Assembly (NCBI GenBank): GCA_046349595.1
Contig: JAXMCA010000002.1
Span: forward strand, 1,612,001-1,676,000
Reading direction: 5' to 3'
Source: JACRLW01 sp046349595
GTDB lineage: Bacteria > Planctomycetota > UBA1135 > UBA2386
DNA: 64,000 nt
Part shown: piece after piece, positions 35,461 to 46,346 of the stretch
How positions within the stretch are numbered: position 1 is the first letter of the stretch
Layout of the letters: the number at the start of each line of letters is the position of its first letter
Translations under genes and position numbers: made by a program
The notes under the pieces: model-generated
Databases searched by the model: none
What the model was told of the DNA's origin: nothing
What the model saw: only the letters and a program-made list of their open reading frames with translations

Positions 35461-37203
35461 ATGCGCTCGCTGATCGTGCATTCGGCGGCTATTGCCGCGA
35501 TCTCCCTGTTCACATCGGCCGCACTCCACGCGCAGGCCGGGTCCGTGGTCGGGTCCTTCGCGACTCCGACCGGCATCGTCCCCTCCGGCCTCGGGCCGGA
35601 TGCGTCCGGCAACCTGATCCTGACGGGCACCGGTGCTGCGCGGACCATCGCGTTCCTCACGGCGACGGGTTCGCTCACGGGCCAGTTCACGCCGTCGAAC
35701 AGCAATACGCCGACGGGCGTGACGACCGACGGCATCTTCCTCTACGTATCGGACACGAGCCCGTTGTCGGGTCCCAACATCGACGTCTACTCGATGGCGG
35801 GTGTCTACCAGCGAAGCTTCACCACTCCGGCCTCCGTCCCCAACGGAATCGTCTTCACGCCACAGTCTGGGCACCTGTTCATCAACGACTTCGCCGCCAA
35901 CGTGGTTTGGGAGTACGACACCGCGGGCACGCAGATCGGCTCCTTCCCGGTGCTGGGCACGCTGCAGATGGGGCTCGCGCACGATCCGGTCACCAACCAG
36001 TTCTGGGGCTACGAGCGCGGTGGTGACCTGATCCACCAGTACGACGCGTCGTTCACGGAGCTCTCGAACTTCCCCGGTCCTGTGGCACACGGCTACTCGA
36101 CGGGCAACGGCATCGCCTTCATCAACGGCGCGCTGTTCCTGGTCGCGATCGCATCGCGCCAGATCGTCGTGTTCGACACCACCGGTCGCCTCGCCGGAAC
36201 GCACAACTACGGCTCCGGCTGTCCGCTCGAGCCGATCGTCTACGAGCTGTTCCCGGCCGGCACGATCGACCTCAGCAACCAGAGCTTCCTGTACTCGCAC
36301 AATCTGACCGGCGGTCTCACGGTCACGCAGTGCACGTCGAACTGCTTCGACACCAACTACGGGACCAACCTGGCGCTCGGTGACGATCAGCTCGCGACCA
36401 ACAAGCAGCTCGGCTTCTCGTTCCCGATCCCCGGCTCGCCCTTCGGATCGTCGACGTCGATCGACGTGTCGTCGAACGGCTTCGTCTACCTGGTCAGCGG
36501 CCTGACCTCGAACCACGGCTGCTGCGACGCCAACGTCTCCGCGTTCCTGTCGCTCGCGCCGCGCATCTCGGCGTTGTGGATGGATCTGGATCCGGGTGTC
36601 GCGCCGGGCGCCGTCTACTTCAACGCCGTCCCGGGCAAGGCGATCATCACCTGGCTGAACGTGTTCGAGATCAACACGCGCAGCGCGAACACCTGCCAGA
36701 TCCAGCTCTTCCCCAACGGCAACTTCATCATCGCCTACCAGACGGTCGCCAATCTCAACCACATCACGCTGTCGGGCTACTCGTCCGGCAACAACGCGTT
36801 CGACCCGGGCTCGCGCGATCTGACCGCGACGATCCCCTTCAGCACCGGCTACGGTGGCGTGCGTCTGTCGCTCACCACGAACCGGCCCGCGATCGGCACC
36901 ACGCTGAACTTCCAGATCCACGACGCGCCCGCCAATGCGCTGCTCGGCGCGATCCTGCTCGGCTCGGCCCAGACGTCGACCCCGCTCGACCCCCTCGGCA
37001 TGTATGGCTGCACGCTGCTGACCTCGGCCGATCTCGCCAGCGCGACCGTCGCCCTGCCCGCCGGCACCTTCTCGCTGCCGATCCCCAACAACCCGGTGCT
37101 GGCCGGCGGCATCCTCTACAGCCAGGGCGCCATCGCGGCCTTCGGCATCAACCCCTTCGGTGTCGCGCTGACCAACGGCGTCGAGCTCGACCTGGGGTTC
37201 TGA
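35461..37203 (+). CDS. Secreted NHL-like propeller protein with two shared modules
   Basis: The 580-residue protein has a clear signal peptide (ending LHAQ). Residues ~25-240 look like NHL/SMP-30 type blades ('PSGLGPDASGNLILTGTG', 'GVTTDGIFLYVSDT', 'GIVFTPQSGHLFINDF', 'GLAHDPVTNQFWGYE'). Residues ~290-500 match the module in the protein at 30702 ('LGDDQLATNKQLGFSF', 'VSSNGFVYL', 'AIITWLNVFE', 'CQIQLFPNGNFIIAY', 'DPGSRDLTATI'). The end is the common C-terminal module ('LPIPNNPVLAGGILYSQ', 'VALTNGVEL'). The start is chosen by the signal peptide. Probably exported and surface-linked. Confidence 0.8.
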   Translation: MRSLIVHSAAIAAISLFTSAALHAQAGSVVGSFATPTGIVPSGLGPDASGNLILTGTGAARTIAFLTATGSLTGQFTPSNSNTPTGVTTDGIFLYVSDTSPLSGPNIDVYSMAGVYQRSFTTPASVPNGIVFTPQSGHLFINDFAANVVWEYDTAGTQIGSFPVLGTLQMGLAHDPVTNQFWGYERGGDLIHQYDASFTELSNFPGPVAHGYSTGNGIAFINGALFLVAIASRQIVVFDTTGRLAGTHNYGSGCPLEPIVYELFPAGTIDLSNQSFLYSHNLTGGLTVTQCTSNCFDTNYGTNLALGDDQLATNKQLGFSFPIPGSPFGSSTSIDVSSNGFVYLVSGLTSNHGCCDANVSAFLSLAPRISALWMDLDPGVAPGAVYFNAVPGKAIITWLNVFEINTRSANTCQIQLFPNGNFIIAYQTVANLNHITLSGYSSGNNAFDPGSRDLTATIPFSTGYGGVRLSLTTNRPAIGTTLNFQIHDAPANALLGAILLGSAQTSTPLDPLGMYGCTLLTSADLASATVALPAGTFSLPIPNNPVLAGGILYSQGAIAAFGINPFGVALTNGVELDLGF

Positions 37204-37227
37204 TCGCCGGCGACGAAGGTCGTCACC

Positions 37228-37258
37228 GCCCCACGCATCCGCTCGGACCGCGTGGGGC
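37228..37258. terminator. Bidirectional terminator candidate
   Basis: GCCCCACGC (37228-37236) and GCGTGGGGC (37250-37258) form a perfect 9-bp stem with a 13-nt loop in the 76-nt gap between two convergent genes. Confidence 0.55.
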
Positions 37259-37279
37259 ACCGGCTCGCGCGAGCAACCC

Positions 37280-38158
37280 CTACTTGTGCGAGGGGCGACC
37301 GTCGAGCACGGCGCGCCACGCCGAACGGCGCTGCTCCTGATACCGCACGAGGTCGTCGCGTGCCGCGAAGTAGGTGTGATGGTCGCGGCGATTGAGCGGG
37401 ATGATCCTGCCAATGCCAGGAGTGGCTCCGCCGATCGACACGTAGGTCAGGTCATCGGGCTTGCCAGTGAACTCCGGACAAGCCTCTTCGAGCATGCGCT
37501 CCTGCTTCTTCGCGAGCTCAGCGACCCGGCTCGGCGTCGCATGGCGCAGCGGAAAGTCCTCCGGCCGCACCTCGATGGCCTTGCCGGACTCGACGATCTC
37601 GATCGACAGCGCCATGGCCGTCCGGACGATCGTGCGCTGCGTGTCGGCGAGGGCCCGCGCGAAGGGCGCGTCGGCGACCTGCAGTTGCTGCACGAGTTCG
37701 GGATCGGAACGGTCCAATCCCATCTCCTGGAGCAGTTGATCGAAGGTCGCATCCGCGCCGCGCGTCCACTGGGCTGTCTGGGCATCGTCCTCGAGTTCGG
37801 AGAGGACCTTCGCCGCGCCGACGAGTCCGAGGTCCTCCTGTCGATGGGCAGGGAGCCATCGCGCTGCGGCCTCTCGGAGTGCGGGTGAGAGGGCTGATGT
37901 CGGGGTGGGTTGTTGTTCTGGCCCCTGGTCGATCGACTCGGCCGTCGACTCGGCCGGCGTGCGAGCAGGCGGCTCCTCACGATGCCGCGGTGTCGATTCA
38001 TCCTGTGGTGCGTCGGCTGCCGGCGAGCTCCCGGTGGATCGCGGTGGCGGATCTGTTCTGCCATTCGCCAGGTACATCCACACCAAGGTGGCGATCACCA
38101 GCGCGGGGATCGCGAGCGTGGCGCCGAGAGCGGTGCGGGCTCCGGTCACGACTGGCAT
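37280..38158 (-). CDS. Single-pass membrane protein of unknown function
   Basis: The 292-residue protein has a transmembrane helix at about residues 10-29, then a ~55-residue Pro/Ser/Glu-rich linker and a helical C-terminal domain. I do not recognise the domain; it has no obvious catalytic motif ('LQEMGLDRSDPELVQQLQVADAPF', 'LEEACPEFTGKPDDLTYVSIGG'). Its start overlaps the end of the upstream gene by 13 nt, so the two are probably translated from one mRNA and may interact at the membrane. Confidence 0.6.
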   Translation of the reverse strand: MPVVTGARTALGATLAIPALVIATLVWMYLANGRTDPPPRSTGSSPAADAPQDESTPRHREEPPARTPAESTAESIDQGPEQQPTPTSALSPALREAAARWLPAHRQEDLGLVGAAKVLSELEDDAQTAQWTRGADATFDQLLQEMGLDRSDPELVQQLQVADAPFARALADTQRTIVRTAMALSIEIVESGKAIEVRPEDFPLRHATPSRVAELAKKQERMLEEACPEFTGKPDDLTYVSIGGATPGIGRIIPLNRRDHHTYFAARDDLVRYQEQRRSAWRAVLDGRPSHK

Positions 38159-38604
38159 CCGCTGCAGGTGATCGTGCAGTCCAAGACCGGGAGTTGCGCG
38201 ACGTTGCTCGTGGTCACGGCGGTGGTGTACTCACCGCCACAAACGACGGGATAGTTCAACGCCTCAGACCGGAACGAACCCGTGAAGAAAGGTGGGTAGT
38301 CGACGAGGAGCGGCTGGCCGGTGGGCATCTGCTGTGTGTATGTCGTATGGACCACGACGGTGTCGCCGGGCGCATTGACCACAACGCCTGCGGTGAAGTT
38401 GAACCGGCAGGTTTCCGCCGGGGCACAGGGGGAGCCGGTGCAGGTTCCTTTTGTCTTCGGTCCCGGAATCCAGATTCCGACAGCTTCGGTTTGGGGGTAG
38501 GCGACCCCCGCCATCGTGGCGTTGCACTCAGGACAGTTCGCTTGGCCAGAGCAGGTTGACGCAATGATCAAGGCTGCAGACAGCACGAGTGGCGTGTCGC
38601 GCAT
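38146..38604 (-). CDS. Small secreted cysteine-rich protein
   Basis: The start at 38604 is set by a strong Shine-Dalgarno (AAAGGAG, 5-nt spacer). The 152 residues begin with a signal peptide (cleavage near CSGQA). The mature part is beta-rich with about nine Cys, including CPEC near the start and CTITCSGC at the end, suggesting disulfides or metal binding. I find no family. It is the first gene of a two-gene unit with the membrane protein. Confidence 0.65.
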   Translation of the reverse strand: MRDTPLVLSAALIIASTCSGQANCPECNATMAGVAYPQTEAVGIWIPGPKTKGTCTGSPCAPAETCRFNFTAGVVVNAPGDTVVVHTTYTQQMPTGQPLLVDYPPFFTGSFRSEALNYPVVCGGEYTTAVTTSNVAQLPVLDCTITCSGCQS

Positions 38605-38667
38605 GAGTTCTCCTTTCCTTCGTCTTGTTCCCGGTGTAGCGATCACGGAGTCTGGGCGTCAAGTGTC

Positions 38668-38680
38668 GGGGGGGGGGGGG
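38668..38680. repeat. 13-nt poly-G tract
   Basis: A run of 13 G lies 64 nt upstream of the small Cys-rich gene (leftward) and 178 nt upstream of dnaE2 (rightward). Homopolymers this long are prone to slippage and to sequencing error. It is the only one of this length in the window. Confidence 0.8.
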
Positions 38681-38858
38681 ATTGTGCCCGAGGACTCAGC
38701 GGTTGGTTCCGCATTCGCTCCCGAGCAGATGGTCGTGTGGTGCGCGCGAGCTCGGCCTCCAGATGCGTGGGTTGCCGAAAGGCGCATGATCAGGATGAGG
38801 AAGACAGATATCTTCTTTCTCCCCGACCCGGCGCCTGACCGCGTCGACGCCTCCTCCC

Positions 38859-41924
<3,066 letters not shown>

Positions 41925-41987
41925 CGCATGGGATGCGCGGATCGTGTGCCACCGTCGCATCGCGCGACGATTCTCCGGCCCACGGAC

Positions 41988-43475
41988 TCAGGGGCAGATC
42001 GTGAAGCGCATGCCGCGCGTCGCCGCGAGTCCCTGGGGACCCTGCGGGTCGAACACCACCGTCTGGCTGAACAATGTCACCCCGGCGAGGGAGGCGGAGG
42101 CCGGGATGCCGAGAGGGAGGTTCGCGCGTCCCGCGCCGGGTACGCCGGCTGCACCGTTGGCGGTCACCGAGAGGGCGATCGGGGGCACGCTGAGGTCGAC
42201 CAGGACGTCGATGCCGGAGAAAGGTGTGTTGCCCGCGGCGAAGGCGAGCAGGAAAGCCGACTGCGCGCCACCGACGAGGCGGTCGGCGACGAGCGCGAAG
42301 GTCGTGTTGCCGACCTTCGCCGCGCCGCCGTCGAAGTCCAGGCGTGGTTCGATGCCGGCAGCACCCGCGGTCGCTGCGCCGTAGTGGAGTGGCACACCGC
42401 AGGTCGGCTCGACGATCCAGAAGCCGCTCTGCATGTCGGACAGATAGATCACGCCCGAGGGCTGGAAGGGGTAGCAGCCCCAGTCGCCGTAGTAGTTGTT
42501 GCCGGTGAACGCCGAGGTGTCGAAACGGCCGATCGGCACGGGTGCCGCCGGATTGCTCATGTCGATCGCCCAGTAGCCGTCCGAATAGCAGGCGAGATGG
42601 GCGATCTTGCCGCGCACGAAGACGTTGTGGACCGTGGCCCCATTGGGGCTGCACCAGCGCACGAGCTGGACCGGTGCTGCCTTGTTCGTGATGTCGTAGA
42701 CGGTGAAGCAATCGCCGCGCTGCTCCTCGGTGACGATCGCCCAGTTCTCGTCCTCGTTCACCGCGACGTTGTGCGGGAACGCGCTCGGCGTGGGCGTGCG
42801 GCTGACCGTGACGAGGCTGCCCGGATTCGTCGCATCGACGATGCCGAAGCTGCCGTCGAACATCTGCGCCATGTAGGCATAGCGCCCGTTCGGCAGGCAG
42901 TCGTGTACGTATGGATCGGTGCGTGAGCCGATCTGCGGCGGATGCACGGGATTGGCACCGATGTCGTAGAGCACCACGCCTCGGCCGGCGCCACCGCTGG
43001 CCCACAGGATGTGGCGATCACAGTCGATGCTGACGGTGTGGGCCGTGCTGCCGAAGGTGCCGACCAGGGTCGGCGACAGCGGATTCGAGCAGTCGACGAC
43101 CTGGAAGGCGCCGTGTTCGGACGACAGGTAGACGTAGTTCCCGCAACTGCTCGCCTCCCGCCAGAAGTACCCGGTCGCGCCCGTCGTCGGTCCCGGGATG
43201 AACGCGACCTCGACCGGCGATTGCGGATTGGAGCAGTCGTAGAACAGCGTGCCGGTTCGCGCGGGCACCACGGCGAGCTCGACGCCGTTCACCACGAGGC
43301 CCCAGATGCCTGCGTAGTTGTTGGTCGATCCCGTCCCACCCGGGAAACGGTCGACGTGCGCGAGCATGCGGACATTGGTGCCCTGCGCATTTGCCGCACA
43401 GACGACGAGGAGCAGGGTGACGACCGACTGCGCGAGGCGCGTCAGCCGATTCAAGAGAAGGTCGGATCGGTGCAT
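41988..43475 (-). CDS. Secreted choice-of-anchor-B-type protein with LVIVD-like repeats
   Basis: I place the start at 43475 (MHRSDLLLNRL), giving 495 residues with a signal peptide ending ANAQ near residue 32. Residues ~35-350 contain repeated units of the LVIVD type ('GTLFYDCSNPQSPVEVAFIPG', 'GAFQVVDCSNPLSPTLVGTF', 'FGIVDATNPGSLVTVSRTP', 'YWAIDMSNPAAPVPIGRFD'), as in choice-of-anchor B proteins. These are exported propellers whose C-terminus carries varying anchoring domains. The last ~110 residues are the C-terminal module of this genome ('LLAFAAGNTPFSGIDVLVD', 'LPLGIPASASLAGVTLFSQ', 'LAATRGMRF'). Confidence 0.85.
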   Translation of the reverse strand: MHRSDLLLNRLTRLAQSVVTLLLVVCAANAQGTNVRMLAHVDRFPGGTGSTNNYAGIWGLVVNGVELAVVPARTGTLFYDCSNPQSPVEVAFIPGPTTGATGYFWREASSCGNYVYLSSEHGAFQVVDCSNPLSPTLVGTFGSTAHTVSIDCDRHILWASGGAGRGVVLYDIGANPVHPPQIGSRTDPYVHDCLPNGRYAYMAQMFDGSFGIVDATNPGSLVTVSRTPTPSAFPHNVAVNEDENWAIVTEEQRGDCFTVYDITNKAAPVQLVRWCSPNGATVHNVFVRGKIAHLACYSDGYWAIDMSNPAAPVPIGRFDTSAFTGNNYYGDWGCYPFQPSGVIYLSDMQSGFWIVEPTCGVPLHYGAATAGAAGIEPRLDFDGGAAKVGNTTFALVADRLVGGAQSAFLLAFAAGNTPFSGIDVLVDLSVPPIALSVTANGAAGVPGAGRANLPLGIPASASLAGVTLFSQTVVFDPQGPQGLAATRGMRFTICP

Positions 43476-43638
43476 GGAACCGCTGGGAGCGAGAGCAAGC
43501 GCGCAGGGGCGCGTCACCGGATCGGCGATCGTCCGGGTTCGCCGGGTGATCGACCCGGCACGGTCGGACAGTGTCGATCGGACGCGCCGAGGTGACAATC
43601 ACGTCACCCGCGCCGACTCGACGCCGCTGCTCCCGCGC

Positions 43639-44094
43639 TCACCGCTGCGGTGGACGTCGGCCCTTCTTCGCGTCGGCCTCGATCGCCCGGTCCATGTAGC
43701 GCGAGAAGGCCTGCTCGTCGTTCATCAGCATCGACTCGTATTGCGCGACCTTCTTCTCGAGCTCCTGCAGACGCTTGCGATCGATCGACTGGACCTGCTT
43801 CTCCACGTCGTGGTCCTGTCGCGCCATGGCGAGGTCCTGCTCGAGTCCGGTGATGCGGTCCTTGGCCTTCTGCAGCTCCTTCTGCAGGCGCAGGTTCTCC
43901 TCGGCAGAGTTGCGCTCGGGCGCAGTCAGGACCTCGAGCTCGTCCTCGGATTCGGTGAGGGCGACCCGGGCGGCCTTCAGTGCGTCCGCGCTCAGGGCGA
44001 GTGCGCGCCGGAGCGCGTGGGCCTCGTTGGTCTGCAATGCGGCGAGGATCGTCAGGGTGTTGTCGATCCTGGTACGGATGTCGTCGGTGTCCAT
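43639..44094 (-). CDS. Small coiled-coil protein
   Basis: I set the start at 44094, giving 151 residues that are almost wholly heptad-rich helix ('ESEDELEVLTAPERNSAEENLRLQKELQKAKDRITGLEQDL'). There is no signal peptide and no recognisable enzyme domain. It begins 40 nt from the divergent LamG gene and ends with a basic tail (KKGRRPPQR). A structural or scaffolding role is the only inference available. Confidence 0.6.
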   Translation of the reverse strand: MDTDDIRTRIDNTLTILAALQTNEAHALRRALALSADALKAARVALTESEDELEVLTAPERNSAEENLRLQKELQKAKDRITGLEQDLAMARQDHDVEKQVQSIDRKRLQELEKKVAQYESMLMNDEQAFSRYMDRAIEADAKKGRRPPQR

Positions 44095-44134
44095 CGGTCG
44101 GTGACGCGCGGGGAACGATACACTCCGCCCCGCC

Positions 44135-45250
44135 ATGTTCAGACTCGCCCCCACGTTCGTACTCACAGCTGCCCTCGCAGCCCAGGGAACCGGTCTCCAG
44201 CTCCAGAACGGCGTCGACGCGCACTTCGACGTCCCTGCGTCGCCGCTCCTGGTCCCCTCCGCCGGCATCACCATCGAGGCCTGGTTGACCTACGACGATT
44301 CGACCGTGCCGAGCGGGACCTACCGCTGGCCGACCGTGTGCCGCGAGAACGTGTCGCCCGGTCAGGAGTCGTACTTCCTGCGCGTCGCGGCCTCGAACAA
44401 CAACTCGAAGTCGCTGCAGTTCAAGGTGAACACGGCGTCGGGAGGCCGCAGCATCACGTGGACCTTCGCCGCGGGCCAGCTCGCGACCTGGACCCATGTC
44501 GCGTGCACCTGGGACGGCACCACCCAGAACATCTACGTCAACGGTCAGGTGGTGAGCACGGCGTCGCTCGGCGGCGGGCGCATCCTGAACAACGGCGGCA
44601 TCCTCCGCGTCGGCAACGGCGATGTCAGCTCCCCGGGTGCGGAGACCTGGAACGGGCAGATCGACGAGCTTCGCATCTGGCCCTTCGCGCGTTCCCAGGC
44701 GGAGATCCAGGACTCGATGGGCGATGCCCTGTCGGCCTTGCCCGGTGGCGTGATCACCTTCGGTCTCGACAACTCGTACACCGACTCGTCGTCCGGACTC
44801 ACCGGCACGACCTTTGGCCCGATCGGCTTCGCGAGCAACACCAACGCACTCACGCCGCGTCCGGCGGTGACCTTTCCGCTCGGCCCGGGCACCAGCAACT
44901 GCGCGGCGGCTCCGGTGTGTGCGATCGCGGCGCCTCCGGTCGTGGGCCGGGCCGGTTTCGCGTGGGTCGCCACGGGTGGGCCCGTGAACTCCGCCGGACT
45001 GCTCGCCTTCGCTGCGGGTGGTTCGGCGGGCCTCAACATCCTCGGCATCAACCTGTTCGTCGACACCGCGACTCTGCTCCCGATCGCGGTGAACACCAAC
45101 GCGCTCGGCACCTGCCGCGTCGCGCTCGGCGTCCCGAATCGGCCGGGACTGGTCGGGGCGGGTCTCGCCTCGCAATTCGTGTTCGTCGACGCCGGCTGCG
45201 GCCCGCAGGGTCTCGTCGCGTCGAACGCCCTCCTCACCGCCATCCAGTGA
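44135..45250 (+). CDS. Secreted LamG-domain protein with shared C-terminal module
   Basis: The 371-residue protein has a short signal peptide (MFRLAPTFVLTAALAAQ). Residues ~20-205 are a LamG/concanavalin-A-like jelly roll ('ITIEAWLTYDD', 'WTHVACTWDGTTQNIYVNGQVV', 'WNGQIDELRIWPFARSQAEI'), which usually binds carbohydrate or protein. After a linker the final ~100 residues are the shared module ('AGLLAFAAGGSAGLNILGINLFVD', 'LGVPNRPGLVGAGLASQ', 'GLVASNALLTAI'), closest to that of the LVIVD-type protein next door. The thioredoxin gene follows after 17 nt on the same strand. Confidence 0.8.
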   Translation: MFRLAPTFVLTAALAAQGTGLQLQNGVDAHFDVPASPLLVPSAGITIEAWLTYDDSTVPSGTYRWPTVCRENVSPGQESYFLRVAASNNNSKSLQFKVNTASGGRSITWTFAAGQLATWTHVACTWDGTTQNIYVNGQVVSTASLGGGRILNNGGILRVGNGDVSSPGAETWNGQIDELRIWPFARSQAEIQDSMGDALSALPGGVITFGLDNSYTDSSSGLTGTTFGPIGFASNTNALTPRPAVTFPLGPGTSNCAAAPVCAIAAPPVVGRAGFAWVATGGPVNSAGLLAFAAGGSAGLNILGINLFVDTATLLPIAVNTNALGTCRVALGVPNRPGLVGAGLASQFVFVDAGCGPQGLVASNALLTAIQ

Positions 45251-45267
45251 TCCTCGAGGTTTCGTCC

Positions 45268-46326
45268 ATGCAGACTCGGAAAGTCCCGCTCCTCACCGTC
45301 CTCGCCCTCGCCGTGTTGGTCGCTCGTCCACTCCTTGCGCAGGAGGGTGGTGAGAAGCCGAAGGTCGTCAAACTCGAGGGCGCACCCAAGAAGGCGCCCG
45401 AGATCTACGACACCAAAGCCGACGCCAAGCAGACGATCGCCGACGCCGTCGGCCGTGCCGCACGCGACAACAAGCGCGTGCTCGTCATGTTCGGCGGCAA
45501 CTGGTGCGGTTGGTGCCACAAGCTCCACGCGCTGTTCCAGTCCGATGCCGCGATCCGCAAGCTGCTCCACGACGAGTACGAACTCGTGATGGTCGACATC
45601 GGCCAGTGGAACAAGCACATGGAACTGGCGGCTGGCTACGGCGCGGATCTGAAGAACCACGGCGTGCCCTACCTGACCGTGCTCGATGCGACGGGCCACG
45701 TCGTGACCAACCAGGACACCGGCTCCCTGGAGAAGGACGGCGGCCACGATCCGGAGAAGGTCCGCGGCTTCCTCGACACCAACAAGGCGCCGATGGCCGA
45801 CGCCCACGCCGTTCTCGCCGCTGCGCAGAAGCGCGCCGAGGCCGACGGCAAGCGCCTGTTCCTCCACTTCGGTGCGCCATGGTGCGGCTGGTGCCACAGG
45901 CTCGAGGATTTCCTCGCCCTTCCCGAGATCGCCGCGATCGTCGCCAAGGACTACGTCGACGTGAAGATCGACGAGGACCGCATGGTCGACGGCAAGAAGG
46001 TCGAGGCCGAGATCCGCAAGGATCGCGGTGGCGGGATCCCGTGGATCCTGATCGCCGAGCCGGATCTGAAGGAGCTGATCACGTCCGACGACGAGACCCA
46101 GAAGGGGCCCAACAAGAACATCGGCTATCCGTCGTCGGAGAGCGAGCGCGCGCACTTCATGAAGATGATCGCTGCGACGCGCCGCAACATGACCGACGAG
46201 GACGTCGCCACGCTGAGGCGCGTGCTCGACGAGCGCGCCGCCGAGATCGAGGCGGCGAGCCGTCGCGCGCGCGAGGAAGCCGAGGCGCGCCGGGCGAAGG
46301 CGAAGGAAGCCGCCGACAAGCACTGA
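45268..46326 (+). CDS. Secreted protein with two thioredoxin-fold domains
   Basis: The 352-residue protein starts with a signal peptide (ending PLLAQ). It has two thioredoxin-like domains in tandem, each with CGWC: C80-G-W-C83 and C206-G-W-C209. Each is followed by a Pro strand ('GVPYLTVLD' and 'GGIPWILIAEPD') matching the cis-Pro position. The C-terminal ~45 residues are a charged helix. The 'NWCGWCHKL' type of site is common in thioredoxin_7/DUF255-like exported proteins. It may reduce or isomerise disulfides in the Cys-containing secreted proteins around it; this is inference. It follows the LamG gene closely. Confidence 0.85.
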   Translation: MQTRKVPLLTVLALAVLVARPLLAQEGGEKPKVVKLEGAPKKAPEIYDTKADAKQTIADAVGRAARDNKRVLVMFGGNWCGWCHKLHALFQSDAAIRKLLHDEYELVMVDIGQWNKHMELAAGYGADLKNHGVPYLTVLDATGHVVTNQDTGSLEKDGGHDPEKVRGFLDTNKAPMADAHAVLAAAQKRAEADGKRLFLHFGAPWCGWCHRLEDFLALPEIAAIVAKDYVDVKIDEDRMVDGKKVEAEIRKDRGGGIPWILIAEPDLKELITSDDETQKGPNKNIGYPSSESERAHFMKMIAATRRNMTDEDVATLRRVLDERAAEIEAASRRAREEAEARRAKAKEAADKH

Positions 46327-46346
46327 TCGGACGTCGTCCGATCAGT
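46322..46346. terminator. Bidirectional terminator containing both stop codons
   Basis: ACTGATCGGAC and GTCCGATCAGT form a perfect 11-bp stem with a 3-nt loop. The left arm holds the stop of the thioredoxin gene and the right arm the stop of the convergent fucosidase gene. Confidence 0.65.

Noticed and set aside
35350..37413. 687-codon minus-strand frame
   Set aside because: It is antisense to the NHL-like secreted protein, whose signal peptide and modules are clear.
38800..38815. Palindromic region upstream of dnaE2 as a LexA box
   Set aside because: It does not match the known LexA consensus sequences I can recall, so I list it only as a possible operator in the findings.
43318..45267. 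Long plus-strand frame leading into the thioredoxin gene
   Set aside because: It is out of frame across the LamG gene and antisense to the coiled-coil gene; the signal peptide at 45268 marks the true start.
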